From Haliotis asinina (Eukaryota > Mollusca > Gastropoda > Lepetellida > Haliotidae), in the NCBI RefSeq assembly GCF_037392515.1, contig NC_090291.1, positions 16,271,501 through 16,335,500 on the forward strand: DNA of 64,000 bases, given 5' to 3'. The translations under genes were made by a program, and so were the position numbers. The notes beneath the pieces are model-generated. The model did not search any database and was not told the origin of the DNA. It saw only the letters and a program-made list of their open reading frames with translations. The first letter of the stretch is position 1; every line of letters starts with the position of its first letter. This document shows, in pieces, positions 11,584 to 23,678 of this stretch.

Positions 11584-13175
11584 TGCCGAGAACAGATGAT
11601 AAAGACAACTACTTATCTTTCAATAATTCTAGTAACAGTGATGAATAACGTTTCGACCCCACCAAACGACAGTATAAACATATACCTTTTCTTAAAGTTT
11701 CGCAAAATTACTATTATTACATGTTAAATTTCAGATTATGGATGTTGTAATTCAGATGAATCCGGGTGAGATTTGTATTGTCAATGTAACGCCTGGATAA
11801 CTGGTGTATAAAGGAATTTTAATGTACACGGTGGCTTACACTTTAGAAGTGACAACACAAATTTTGCGATCGATGATGCTAAAAAAATACATTCAATTTG
11901 CTGTCATGTTTCCTGGTCAGTTTCTGGTACAGTACCATGGCAACCGAACGCAACGTGTTTCGCGAATCATTTATGGATAAAACATGCCTTTGTCTACACT
12001 ATGCAATAAATAATACCAGAAAACAGTCGGACACTTCAGTCCCAAATCACTTAGTCTACAGGCAACATCAACGATCTATTCTTTTAAATTGTTTTACGCC
12101 GCAAGTACTGTATCTTTTGTTAAGTGCATTAGCGAGTAAGAAAGCTGCAAAACGTTCACCTACAATTGATTCATTAAACAACCAAAAATGACTCAAAAAC
12201 TTGGTACTCCTCATGTGGAAGGATTGTCTGGAGCCCTGCGTCAGAAACCAACTACTCTCTCTGCTGAGCCGGTAGAATTGACAAATATTAAGACTGGTTC
12301 CTCTAGTATTGATATTGGGTCATACACAGAAACTGTATTAACAATATCTTCTCGGTCAGGGTCTGCTTGATCTAGTCTTGTGTTTATTTTCATAGTTTTC
12401 ATAGCAGGTTTTGCTATATTGTTTATGTCTGTCTTAACTTGACCTCGTGTTCAGATGAATGTCTTACTTTTAGATATCCTATAGTTTCCCTGTTTTCAAA
12501 ATGTTTTATTAAGTCGTGTGCTTACACCAATTGTGCTTACACTCGGTATTTTCCTGGCTACGCGTTGGAGTCTGCAGAACCGACATACATACCAGAACCG
12601 ACATACATAACCGACATGCATATTCAAATAATTAATTATATTAATAATTCTCTCTTCTAAAAGATTGCAGAGCACTTGGCAATATTGGACTTTTTCTTCA
12701 TATGTCGTTTCCCCGAAAAAGGACTTGGTGTGGTGAAAAGGCATTCGTTTTTTTATCATGTTTACTCATGAAAATTAATTAAGCACCATCTGAATCCGAA
12801 GGCAATTTTTCAACTTTTGGTGCGAACGGGAGTTCATACCCAGACATTCCGGAATGCACATGTAAATCACGTGCTTCACACATCGCAAATGCCTTGAGTT
12901 AAGCACATGGGGATATAATTCCATAATTGTAGTCTTAGCACAGCACTGATTTAAAGGAATACAATACCAACAATTAACTAATCTCATGACAAGACTTAGA
13001 CTTTCCGATACACTCAATGACAGGTTATTGGCATACATGACGCAGCGATGTCCTATCGCAGCATCAGTGTTGACTTCGAAAATCTGAGACCAGTACTATG
13101 TGAAGGGGGCTGCAGGCTCCTGGTCTGAGATCCACGGGAACGGGTCGTAGGTCAACGTCCGTCGGAAGGTTCTGT
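11584..13175. other. No supported gene
   Basis: The longest open frame here (11,898-12,191) shows no domain, no splice context and mixed composition. Short direct duplications (ccgacatacata) occur near 12,578-12,610. I see nothing else. Confidence 0.35.
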
Positions 13176-13179
13176 AGGT

Positions 13180-13460
13180 GGCGCTGTAGATAATTTCCAA
13201 CGAGAAGACAGAGGAGAGAGTGACCAGTCTTCTTACATTCAAGCGAAGCGAGCAAAGACTGGCAATTTACTTCCCGTGCTTCGGTTCGAAAAATATTTTT
13301 CATGTCAAAATAAAATATCGCCACCATCAGAGGTATACACCCATTACTTCACTGGGTTGTGCTCTCACAGTTTCAACTCCATGTTGAACAATTACTCACG
13401 TGAAATATTTTTTATTCAACATTTCAAGCGCAACTCGTGGTATATAAGACCGTTTCTCGC
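13180..13460 (+). repeat. Dispersed repeat 'A', forward copy
   Basis: It shares gcgaagcgagcaaag, the block catgtcaaaataaaatatcg, and the end gaacaattactcacgtgaaat with copies at 13,745-13,945 and 14,325-14,490 (both reversed), 31,575-31,880 and 45,553-45,845. It is a non-coding transposon-like family of unknown class. The forward and reverse copies at 13.2 and 13.8 kb form a large inverted pair around 280 bases. Confidence 0.75.
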
Positions 13461-13744
13461 CTCCATTACTCCTTCCAGTATCCGGTTCAATGAAGTGAAG
13501 GAACAGGAAGGTATTATTCCATATGGAATGCTTACAGTTACCTCTCCTGCTTCCTTCGCCCACAAGTGTTTTTATGTAGAATTATGTTACGAAAATTCTA
13601 ACAATATTCTGACATATAAGACAAATAAACTCCAACAGGTTCATGAAAAGATTAAGCAATAGGGTATTTCTTTTTAATTTCTGCTTATTCTTGTTCCGTC
13701 ACTCCATTCATTAGGAAGCTGGCAGAGGTATAATGGAGATGAAG

Positions 13745-13945
13745 GACGACCTGAATACCACGAGTGGCGCTTAAAATGTTGAATAAAACATATTTCACGT
13801 GAGTAATTATTAAACATGGGGTAGGAAATCTGAGGGCACAACCAAGTGAGGAAATGGGAGCGTAAATTTGACCATGGAGATATTTTATCTTGACATGAAA
13901 AAAATTTTCGATCCGAAGGGAGGCATTCTCTTCCCACAGAGGTTA
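13745..13945 (-). repeat. Dispersed repeat 'A', reversed copy
   Basis: This is the reverse complement of much of 13,260-13,460, including atttcacgtgagtaatt and the block around ttatcttgacatgaaaa. Confidence 0.75.
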
Positions 13946-14324
13946 CTTGTCATATATTCCTATGAATCTCTGTTCTAATACGGCCATATTTCGCGGTTCT
14001 CATAAAATCCCCAAGCTGCAAAAAATGGCAGCAGATTTTTCTCCCTTTTTTCTGTCCAATCAGAACACGTGTTACATCCACCTAGATTCAACCTGACAAA
14101 TGCAAGCAATGTGGAGAAACAAGTATGACATGACTAAGTCCTGTCTAGAGGAAACATTTGAGTATCGGGAAGGGGTTCTAGTGTTCACGATGTATCCGGA
14201 AATTACCGAGATCTTTCGAACGATCACTTTTGAAACAAGGTCGCTGATTGCACTACTAAATCTGATTGCCTCCAATCACGAGTCTTGAACACTCGCACCA
14301 TGAGAGGGTCGTATTAGAACAGAG

Positions 14325-14490
14325 GTTGTAGGAAGATGTGAAAAGTAACAACTGAGGGAAGAGGATGGAAGGAAGGTAGCACGTTGCCAACCTTTGCTCG
14401 CTTCGCTCGCATATAAGAAGACTTGTTATATTCTCTGTGCTGCGCAACCCCATTTGCACTACAGTTTGCCTGTGCTTCATGGTAATGGCT
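14325..14490 (-). repeat. Dispersed repeat 'A', reversed 5' portion
   Basis: It carries ccaacctttgctcgcttcgc and the block gcgcaaccccatttgcacta, the reverse complement of the first part of the copies in intron 4 of genes 2 and 3. Confidence 0.7.
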
Positions 14491-14526
14491 ACATGGAGTT
14501 GTTGATGAACGTTGAGACAATGTCAC

Positions 14527-14952
14527 ATTACGTCGGTTATCAGAATGTTGTGACTTTCCGTTTACTCATTACAGTGACGTCCAGCATTTAACACTGTCAT
14601 TCAATACTGAGACACAGTCACAAGATACTTTAGATCAAAGCACAGCTGACATACGTTTGGATTATTTTGTGTGTGTACGTCTGTGGTATTTCACGGCGTC
14701 CATATCTGACAGCACACATCCCAAGTGAAGTACACTCACACGATCACAAGGGTCAAATTCACAAACCTGTCGCAATATGCGGCGTGTATAAACAGCGGCC
14801 TCGCACCTGCTTCGGCCCAGCTACACAACCACTACATAACCTGTAGAGAGCAGTGATACACACTACCAACTTTAGACGCTATTAACCGTCGACTAAGTAG
14901 ATTCACAGTCGTCAATACAAGTATCACAGGTCTCTTTTTATAGGTCTGAAGG
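14527..14952 (+). promoter_or_regulatory. Promoter and 5' UTR of arrestin gene 1 (TATA at 14,787)
   Basis: TATAAA at 14,787-14,792 is followed by the 5' UTR up to the ATG at 14,953. The block tcattcaatactgagacaca through gtacgtctgtggta is conserved upstream of genes 2 and 3. The cAMP-response-like site is imperfect here (TGACGTCC) whereas genes 2 and 3 have TGACGTCA. Confidence 0.7.
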
Positions 14953-17900
14953 ATGCCGATATTCCAGACATGCGCAGTGATTCTTGACGGCAAGAAGGAA
15001 GTCTACCGTAAGGGGGAGACAGTGACGGGGTCGTTAGTGCTGGACGTCACAGAGGATGTGACAGTGAAGGCGGTCCGAGTTTACCTGTATGGGCAGACGC
15101 TGGTCAAGTGGAAAGGGTTCTCATCTGGCAGTCATGAAGGAACCATGAATTACGTCGCCAAAGAAAGATATTTGGGACTTGTTCATACAGTATTTGGCAA
15201 GAAAGGTTGCATCAAACTACTCTCTAACCGAGTCTTTCAATAATAAAGCAAAACAAAAGTGTTTGTTAATATTGCTACATTAGCTTACAAAACCCCCAAA
15301 TACTCTTTCTTACCCGCCCCCCAACCCCAACCCCTGTACACCACCACCTAAATTGTTAATCACGAACTAGACTTCTCACCTTATTTGCAATATCCGTCAG
15401 TTCATTATAAACGTAAATTCATATATTTTTGAAGTGCTATCGCTTACCGGGGACAGATACTCACTTGGACCCGTCTCGGGGATCGTTCGTTATTCCATCA
15501 ATTCCAGTGTCGTCATATCTAGATCTTCTCTCGGAAACAGCAGTAACATCCTCTTGACGTGCATCTGCCCACATTAATAACAAGCTAATCTCACCTCTGA
15601 CATCCAGAAAACACCACTGGACGAAACCACACCCTGACAGCGGGACGACACAATTACAGGTATGAGTTCAACCTCCCAAAGGAAGGTCTTCCGTCCTCCT
15701 TGGAGGTAAAGTATGGTGCCATCAGATACTGGGTCAAGGTTGAGGTGGACAGTCCGGTCCCCAAATTCAACCAGTGTTGGTACCGTGGCATCACCATACT
15801 GGACGACATCAATGTCAACGACCCTCAGTATAAGGTAACAGCATGTCAGTGATAAACATGATATAACTTTGTACCTTGTGATTCTTAAGGCGAACAATTC
15901 TTTCAAGTAAGCATTAAGGCATAGACCCAGACTCTTTTCCCGAAGCAGAGACCAATTTTGGTGGCATCGTGATATACTTGTAAACATGTCGCAGATAATA
16001 ACCTACGTCTGTTGTTACTCTTTAGTATGAGCCAGTTGTAACATTCCACACTCAACCAAATGTTATGTTTTTGTTGATAGGCATCGGTACGACGCCAGGC
16101 AAAGAAACAGGTTTCCAAGGTCCTTGGTTTAGGAGATGCTGGTACTCTGACCTTGAGAGCTGCCACTGACAGGGGAGCTTACTGCGCAGGAGAAATGATC
16201 GCTCTGAATGGTATGCTATGTTCAAACCCCGGGTGACACGTCAAAAGTGGATGAACAATGTTGACACGTTGTGGGTTGTTTTCAAGCTCGTGTTATACTA
16301 TCAGTTTTGTTTTTCAGTTGTGGCAAAGAACGAGTCAACGAAAGACATGGGGAAACTAAAGGCTCAGCTGCGACAGATAGTTGTCTACACAGCTAACAAT
16401 GAAACGAAGACACGGGAAAACGTCATCAGGGTTCTGGAGGAAACTCCAGTCATGAAGGTTGGTCAGTCTGACGCTCCTGGACGTGATGTTTGTTAGTTAG
16501 GTGTATCAAGATAGGACCTGAAGTAGGAAAGCCGCAACAGTTACGGGATTGTATGTACGTTCCCAACGTTGGCGTAAATCTTGACCACAAAATTATGCTG
16601 AGTATCAGGTATCTTCTGTATCAGGAGTATGTACTCATTTATTAGGACCCAAAGCAAGCAGAACGTTGAAGACATTCAGGATAGAAAGAATTGAGGCCAT
16701 TATATAACACACAGGTCTAAAAGGTTTTGGCTGATACCAAGAACGACCACCACAGGACGAAAACTTTGATCGAGTGTTGAAGTCGAAATTTTAAAATCTT
16801 AACATGCTTTTCTATTGTCCAGGGAGAAGAGCGGGTGTGGAACAACCAACTGCTGAAAGTAGACGCCATTCCGCCGTCGACGAAGACCAGGTTCTGTCAC
16901 ATCATCGCCGTCAGCTACTTTATCACAGTAGGTCACTGCCACGGATCATGAGAAGCTTTCTGTATATTCTCAAACCAAAAACACACCCATAATATTAACC
17001 ATGAAGGACCATAATTTTGATGATATGTTTTCTAACAGATTTCAATCCATCCTTGCTTCATGGTAACGTTAGAAAGCGTATTGTTATCAATAGAGACTAC
17101 AGTTACACGTAAAGATGGGTGAAGAACCCAACTCCACCTCCACAACAATCTGTTTTTGCTACCTTCTACTATTTGTGTACTGGTTTGCAGCCTGTGTTAG
17201 GTTTGAATAGGGTCTGCAAGTTCCGAGGGGCGTTACGTCCTGCACCAAGCCCGTCCTCGTCAACTTGCGATAGGCGAGACAGTGCCCAGCTTACTTCCGG
17301 TACCATATTTCCTGTGACAAGTGCATATTCAAGAACCAGATCTGGTTCCACAGATTAGACTTAGAGGACTGGACCAAGTGTACAAACATGTTTGGTCAAA
17401 GCTGTTGACAGTCATAACAGTGGGCTAATTTGGGGATGGTTTGATCGGAAATCTTTCCCGGAAACACGGTTCGTTACTATCAAGCGACAATCATGAGACA
17501 ATTCGAGACAATTGTTTGTCAGAGGAAGTACTAAAGTCTCGGGAACTACCGTGACCTACCCTCGGACCCTATACCATGATTTACCAGGACTGAAAGCTTT
17601 GGTGGGTCACAACCATTTATGTGGCTCCACCAAAGTGGTTAAGGTCTAACACCCCCGTTTCCTCAGTTTTACCTTCCACGGGTAACTTCTGTGCCGTGAC
17701 AGACTTAATACGAACAGCCTGAAATCAACACCTTTTACCCATGAACAATTATGTATGACTTTGACATAGTACAGTGGAATCTGTCTAAACCGGCACTCAT
17801 AGGGACTGAATAATTATTGTACAAGCCACAGATAGGACTGAGATATTATGTTGGTGTTGACAACTTGCTGGAGTGGACAGAAGCCAGTTTTCACAGCTTC

Positions 17901-20900
17901 TACTGCAGTCAAATGTAAGTTATATTGTAAATGAGATTGCACTTTCTCAGCGCAGTAAAATTCAAGTACTTCTGGGGATGGGTTCCACCAAGGACTGGCA
18001 ACCACAATCTCAGAGGGAGGCATCGTATCACCTGCATAAATGTATTCAGCGATCTAATCCAACAAGACAGTGAATGCATTGAGTTTTATTAACCAGGTTC
18101 TGGTTGAGGTGCCTTTAGGATTTAACCTTGAGACCACCCTTCCCATCACTATCGGCACCATACCGTACGGCCACACTCCTGCTACTGCTGGAGCTACTGC
18201 AGGCCCCAGTACAGGTATGTCTAGTCTGCCTTCCTGGCCCACAAGAATGCCCACTGAAAGCAGTCCTTTAGTATAGAAGAATGATTGGGCAAGGCTTCCC
18301 CGAAATTATGAATTGTTCTGGGCTCCATTTGGATCGGATTGTTTTAAATAGATTTCTCGTAGTTCAATAGCAGCCAATGCTCGTGTCCGTCCGTTGATAT
18401 AAAGACCAGTCCTAATTTACTGTTTCTGGTTGTGTCAGCTTATGACAAAAATGGCGATACTTATTAGTCTATAACGGATTTCTTACAACTAATCTCGTAA
18501 AACGTTCTGGTTTGAGTGAGAGTGTGAGTATGAATTTACTCTGCTTTTAGCAATATTCCAGCATTATCACGGCAAGGGACACACAAAATGGCTTCAGGTG
18601 TTTTGCCCAAGTATTTGGCGTGACGAACTCATCAATTATCCCTTGTTTGAATAACAACTAGCGAACGTGATATTGAAACTCATTAATACGTACAATCCGG
18701 TTGGTCTATATTGTAGATTCATTTCAGAGATTGATGCCTTCAGTGCCATAACCTACACCAAATGCAAACGGGGATTTGAAGTCTGCCGGCAATCGGAAGG
18801 GAATTTCGTGAACTACAAGTACACCCCCATGTGTGCCTACGTTCTAAACTACACCTTTCCCCCTCCCTCTAGCCTAGCTGGTGGTGCTGTTGGGAGACGT
18901 CCCTCTCGTGGTGCTGAAGGGAAACGCCACGCTGGTGGAGCTGCAGAACCACGCCCTGCTGCTGTGGTCACAGCAGCACAACCCAAGCTGGTTTGTCAAA
19001 GCAGGAAGGTGCCGCCAGCATCCATTGTCCAAACTTCATCCATAACTCCAGCCCCTCTTCAACCACCTTCTCAAGTCCCACCTCAAGCCCCACCCCAAGT
19101 TTCAGCTCTTCCGATGGAGAAGCCCCCATCCTATGAAGATGCGCTGAAGATGGTAAACCTAGCTGCAACTTCAGAAACAGCTGTAACAGTAAGAAGGAAG
19201 AAGCTGGGGAAAAATATTCTCTCACAGCTGCTGATCTGAAGTAAAAAAGTGTGTTATGTGCTCTTTTCGATCGGTACACTTCTTCAGTATAATGTTATCT
19301 GCTTTTAGGAGCTCACATTTGCTCAAGTCAAATCATTGTCATTGATTTTAACTTGATTGATATAATTATGCATTTATGCACACTGTCCACATTGATGTTT
19401 GTTTCTAGCCTGAGGTGGCAGACAAGCCACATGGGTTACTTTTCCTTCGATTCCCAGACACCAGTGTTCAGGAGTTCAGAGACACCATTGGAAAAGAACA
19501 CCAGAGTCTTGCGGAGTGTGAGGGAGAAATCATTGCATTTGCGCCACAGGTGACAACAAATTCTGAATCCATGGATGAATCCATGAATATTCCCCTTATA
19601 CAAGAAGACTCTGAAGGAATACCCTGAAAATATTTGTTCAAAATTCATATCTGACCCGTTAACCCATGCTTGCCATAAAAGGCGACTATGCTTGTCAAAA
19701 GAGGCCCCAAACGGGATCGGGTGGTCAGGCTCCCTGACTTGGTTTGACACATGTCATCGGTTTCCTACTGTACAGACCGATGCTCATGCTGTTGATCACT
19801 GGATTGTCTGGTCCCGACTCAATTACTTACAGACCGCCGCCATATATCTGGAATATTGCTGAGTCCCCGACTCAATTACAGACCGCCGCCATATATCTGG
19901 AATATTGCTGAGTGCGGCGTAAAACTGAAGTCACTCACTAACATCATATCTTTCTGATTGAAGGTGTAGGAGGGTTTGCTAGTAACAAACAAATCATAGA
20001 TAAAAATATCTTACTTTAGACGAAAACATCATATGCTAAATGCCCTAAAAGATGTGCTATAATATTATAGGTCTTACACGATCATAACGAATGGCTAGCA
20101 CGAACCTCTGTCGCCATTTTAAAGTTCCCGTCTGTGGAGATGGCAGGTGATTGGTTCAACAAGACACCAGGTGTCGCTGATTCAAAATGGCTGGGAACCT
20201 GTGACGCCATTTCTGCAACAATGAAGGAACAGTTCAGGGAAGGTGCGTGAATATTTTATATAAATGCTTCCTTGGTGAAAAAGCATACAATCTCACTTGA
20301 AATTAAAATTGGTATATTTAAAACTGCGATCGGCAATATTCCACTTCATCAGGACGAGACTCGTGAAGGTCGAGGGTGGCACAGGCCTTTAGCAACCCAT
20401 ACCAGTCATAAAAGGCGGCTCTGCTTGTTGTAAGAGCCGACAAACGAGATCGGGTGGTCTGGATCTCTGACTTGGTTGACACATGTCATCGGTTCCCAGT
20501 TGCGCACATCGATGCTGATGCTGTTGATCACTGGATTGTCTGGTGCAGACTTGATTATTTACAGATCGCCGCCATATAGCTGGAATATTGCCGAGTGCGG
20601 CGTAAACCTAAAGTCACTCACTCACTCATCAGGACGGTCTGAAATAGCTGAATCTGGACCAGGCAAGCATGTAACTTAAGCGGCTAGGACGGAGGAGATT
20701 GATCTCAAGAGAGAATATAATTTTGCCAGCGTTGTTTAACGTTGTTTCATCATAAATTGCCACGACTACAGCTATAGACAAACCTGTAAACAAGATAACC
20801 ACCGGAAATATACAATGCCCCCATAGGCATACCTCACGTTACGTCACGGAGGTGCGTCCCTTTGATTGGTTGAAATTACGTTCGTGAGAGAGAATTTTGC

Positions 20901-22429
20901 TTTGTTATCAAAAAGGCCTATTTAACGTAACTGCATTTCGAAATGAGTAGCTTAAATAACGGGGTTTTACTTATAACGATGTCAGTAAATGATTTATGTA
21001 TTTGCACCCCCAGGCGTATATGTGATCTTGTGAACATTGTTACATGATAACAGTTCCTTATCAATACACGTTAAATATGTCCGTACCATAATCCGATGTC
21101 TTCTTTATTGGCAGCTAACCGCGTCTTTTCAATGACAAGAAGCAGATGCAAGATGCCAGTACGAAAAGCCAAAATCGACAAATACTGCAAACTGTGTCCA
21201 AAGAGGCAGCGTCCTTTCAGGTAAGAATCACTGCTCTCAGTGACTAAAACAAGAGAAATCCATCCTTTATTCACTGCACTGTCGTTTCATCTTGTTTTCA
21301 CGTATCAAAAAATGTTTCAAAATGTTGGTTTTCAAAGGTATGTTGCTTCGGTTATGAACATATTGTGAGACTGAAGTAAAAGCATTCATATTCATAAATC
21401 CATACTTAGGATATTATTTGCGATATAAAAAGTTGGGTATTAGGTAGCATGTTCGTAATATAACGTGCGCTATGTCTTTAATATAACGGAGGGGACACCA
21501 AAAATGTTTACCCATGTGAGGAATCGAACCCAGGTCTTCTGCACCACGAGCGAACCAAACAACTATGACATCTAGATTGGTTGTTATAGGCTGTTACAGA
21601 CGGGGGTGATTTTGGTTTCTTCTGCCAAGTTCACAACGTTACGAGGCAGCTGGCTGGAAGACAAAGATTATCTGACGGTGTCTCAGTGGGAGACAATGGA
21701 TCTTTACTTCGAATACAGATTCAAAAGAAAAACGGGTAACTATGTTTGTGATTAACGTGCAGGAGTCGGAGGATTGATTTTGTTATTAAAAATTATACAC
21801 TGATCAGGCAGGAATATCTGATAGTGACTCAACATGCAGCAAAACAATATCCTTGTAGGATACCAGTTGTCTTGAACAATCCCGGGACTCATTCATCTCA
21901 CTAAAGAAGTGATTAAAGCATCTGGTTACAAACATGCCCTCTGTGTTTTCTCAGATTAAAGCATTACATTTATTCTACAGGTCAGTTTAAAGAATGTTAT
22001 GATTTGCTCGGGGATATAGCTGACGTCCGCCCATCAGTTATTTTCCAATCGGAAGATTTGTCTCTCTTTCAAATGACATCAATACAAACGACTGAGAGAT
22101 CAGACAGCCCGGGTGTTGAATTCCAGTCACAGAATACTCAAGCTGAAGCTGAAAGCAATGCTTCAGGGGATGTGAACGGGACTTCTGGGAATGTGAAGGA
22201 GACTTCTGGGAATGTGAAGGAGGCTTCAGGGAATGTGAACAAGACTTCTGGGAAACGACGGGCAGAGTCTACGAGATCTGAGAGTCCAGCGGTCGAGGTG
22301 CAGTCAGAAGATATCGCTAATGGTGAAACCCAAACCCAAAGCGAGGCTTCAGGTGATGGGGAAGATGCTGACGGGGAAGATGAGGAAGAAACTGTGGACA
22401 CAGGAGCCCCATTAGCTGACTTACTGTGA
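14953..22429 (+). CDS. Arrestin gene 1: alpha-arrestin fused to tandem DUF1330-like domains
   Basis: Twelve exons: 14953-15205, 15608-15834, 16081-16210, 16318-16457, 16823-16927, 18097-18214, 18728-19188, 19409-19549, 20071-20242, 21115-21220, 21590-21735, 21981-22429; 815 residues, all GT-AG with matching phases. Residues 5-160 are Arrestin_N (GETVTGSLVLDV; GLPSSLEVKYGAIRYWVK). Residues 161-325 are Arrestin_C (TLTLRAATDRGAYCAGE; TLPITIGTIPYGHTP). A Pro/Ala-rich linker carries PPSY at 457-460, the WW-domain ligand by which alpha-arrestins recruit NEDD4-type ubiquitin ligases. Residues about 485-583 (GLLFLRFPD; SVAILKFPSVEMAGDWFNK) and 584-690 (GVILVSSAKF; LTVSQWETMDLYFEY) look like two DUF1330/dimeric alpha-beta-barrel units. 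An acidic tail with SGNVKET repeats ends the protein. It is the most diverged of the three complete paralogues; exon 10 has gained cysteines (YCKLC). The arrestin part is certain, DUF1330 assignment likely, substrate unknown. Expected site: plasma membrane and endosomes. Confidence 0.9.
17770..17909 (-). mobile_element. Pogo/Tigger-like MITE fragment in gene 1 intron 5
   Basis: It begins tacagtggaatctgtctaaa followed by ccggc and ends agcttctactgcagt, matching the element at 23,276-23,453 in reverse. CAGTGGA-type ends with an internal CCGG are typical of pogo/Tigger non-autonomous elements (family call is inference). Confidence 0.6.
18512..18640 (-). mobile_element. Degenerate reversed SINE in gene 1 intron 6
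   Basis: The stretch gcaatattccagcattatca followed by cggcaagggacac, and then ttggcgtgacgaac, is the reverse complement of the SINE at 56,883. It is old and lacks clear ends. Confidence 0.55.
19648..19945 (-). repeat. Abalone-type dispersed repeat in gene 1 intron 8
   Basis: Reads ataaaaggcgactatgcttg, then tgacacatgtcatcgg, ttgatcactggattgtctgg and gaatattgctgag in reverse, with the tail cactcact. The 3' block (gaccgccgccatatatctgg) is locally duplicated. The same family occurs at about 20,372, 26,884, 38,855, 40,490, 52,065 and 61,620. Confidence 0.85.
20372..20630 (-). repeat. Abalone-type dispersed repeat in gene 1 intron 9
   Basis: The same ordered blocks as at 19,648 (ccataaaaggcg-like start, acacatgtcatcggttccca, ggattgtctggtgcagac) end in cactcactcactcatc. 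Confidence 0.85.
20740..21010 (+). repeat. Dispersed repeat 'B' in gene 1 intron 9
   Basis: Its blocks tagacaaacctgtaaacaag, catacctcacgttacgtcac and tttcgaaatgagtag, then aacggggttt, reappear reverse-complemented at about 60,500-60,760. Non-coding, class unknown. Confidence 0.7.
21480..21575 (-). mobile_element. Reversed SINE fragment next to gene 1 exon 11
   Basis: The stretch ggggacaccaaaaatg, acccatgtgaggaatcgaac, ccaggtcttc is the reverse complement of the B-box side of the window's tRNA-SINE. Related decayed copies lie at the same intron position in genes 2 and 3 (about 36,612 and 49,590), so the insertion predates the gene duplications. Confidence 0.6.
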
Positions 22430-22714
22430 TGTATTGGAAGATTTGCTGCAGGACATGTATGCCTTACAAAAAATACAAAAGTGCAATAACAAAGGACAAA
22501 GGAGGTGAATATTTGTTAATTGATTCTGATGTTAATGGAGGGCAGAGACATCTTGGCATTATCCACCAATGGTCCATTGAGAAATCATCGATCTGTCTAT
22601 AATCAAGAACTTGTTCACCCTGTTGAGCAGACACCATTAGTTGTATCTATTCTGATGGAAGGATTTCAGCGAGATTAGTGTGTTTCTGTTCAGTAAGTAG
22701 TGTGCTTCAGACCT

Positions 22715-22864
22715 GGGCCCCGTTTCACAAAACTCTCGTAAGCCTAAGGTCTCGTAACTTTTCTCGTAGCATTTCCACCTCCTATGTTGCAGTATGCCAG
22801 GTACAAATGCTACGAGAAAAGTTACCATACCTTAGGCTTACGAGAGTTTTGTGAAACGGGGCCC
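22715..22864. mobile_element. Foldback MITE in the gene 1 3' UTR region
   Basis: The arms begin gggccccgtttcacaaaact at the left and end with its reverse complement at the right, about 60 bases each, spaced by about 30. High arm identity indicates a recent insertion. Confidence 0.85.
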
Positions 22865-22879
22865 TGTTCTTTAAGTGCC

Positions 22880-23500
22880 TGTTGAGCTGTAATTAGTGTA
22901 CCTGTGACCTCCGTAATCACAGTGTCTGTGACCTGTAATTAGTGTGCCGGTGGACTGTAATTAGCGTAACCGTCACCTGTAATTAGTGAGCGTCAGACCT
23001 GTTGTTAGTGTTCCTGTGACCCCTGTTATTAGAGTACCTTTGACCCCAGTGATTAGTGTGCCTGTGACCTGTGATTGGTTTGCTTGTGACCCCTCTAGTT
23101 ATGCTGCCCAATACTTTGTGTACCTGGGACCAGTAATTTGTGTGCATGTAACCCATAATGAGTGTGCTTTTAGTGTATTTAGTGTTCCTATGACCCCAGT
23201 AATCAGTGTCCCTGTGGACTGTAATTTGCGAGACTGTTATTCGAGTGACTTTAATACTGCCTGTGATTTGTTGCACAGTGGAAGCTGTGAAAACTGGTAT
23301 CTGTCCTAACCGGCAAGTTGTCAACCCCAGTATAAATTCTCAGTCCTATCCGTGGCTTGTACATTTATCATCACCTCTACAATCCGGCATGTTGTCTAAA
23401 CCGGACTAATTCTTCAGTCCTTATGAGTGCCGGTTTAGATAGCTTCCACTGTAAATGGGATTGTGATCTTTGATTAATGTGACTGTGATCAGAGGTTAAT
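22880..23500 (+). repeat. Degenerate minisatellite (about 22-24 bp) downstream of gene 1
   Basis: Irregular repeats of the type cctgtaattagtgtgcctgt. The same family lies downstream of gene 2 (37,960-38,430, same strand) and reversed at 40,980-41,520 and 52,530-53,070. It lies between the stop codon and the likely poly(A) signal, so it is probably in the 3' UTR. Confidence 0.8.
23276..23453 (+). mobile_element. Pogo/Tigger-like MITE
   Basis: The ends cagtggaagctgt and agcttccactg are inverted, with internal aaccggc and gccggttta. Related copies lie at 17,770 and 55,300. It is inserted inside the minisatellite. Confidence 0.75.
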
Positions 23501-23672
23501 CTTACTGCCAGGGGTGTTTGGTACAATTGTGATCATATTAATTATTATCTTGTAACGAATGGAAACACAACTACTAAGTATTTAAAAAACGAATTCAGAA
23601 ACCCTGTGAGCTGTTATGGTTTAGTTTCAGTGTAATATAATGACTGGTCATCCTGTGATTATTACTGCTCTT

Positions 23673-23678
23673 AATAAA
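23673..23678 (+). terminator. Likely poly(A) signal of gene 1
   Basis: AATAAA about 1.24 kb after the stop, in a context (cttaataaaacgat) that resembles the AATAAA following genes 2 (39,112) and 3 (50,671). Confidence 0.5.

Noticed and set aside
11898-12191. 97-codon plus-strand ORF
   Set aside because: No domain, no supporting splice sites, and composition of chance translation in a repeat-rich interval.
17119-17358. Facing ORFs in gene 1 intron 5
   Set aside because: They sit between well-defined exons 5 and 6, have no domain, and are absent from genes 2 and 3.
21591-21606. Acceptor after ctgttacag for gene 1 exon 11
   Set aside because: It would give the wrong phase and an immediate stop; the acceptor at 21,590 keeps the frame and agrees with genes 2 and 3.
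22138-22401. Ser-rich minus-strand ORF
   Set aside because: Antisense of gene 1 exon 12 and its 21-bp repeats.
22983-23409. ORFs on both strands rich in Val, Thr and Pro
   Set aside because: They are translations of the degenerate minisatellite; open on both strands because the repeat lacks stops.
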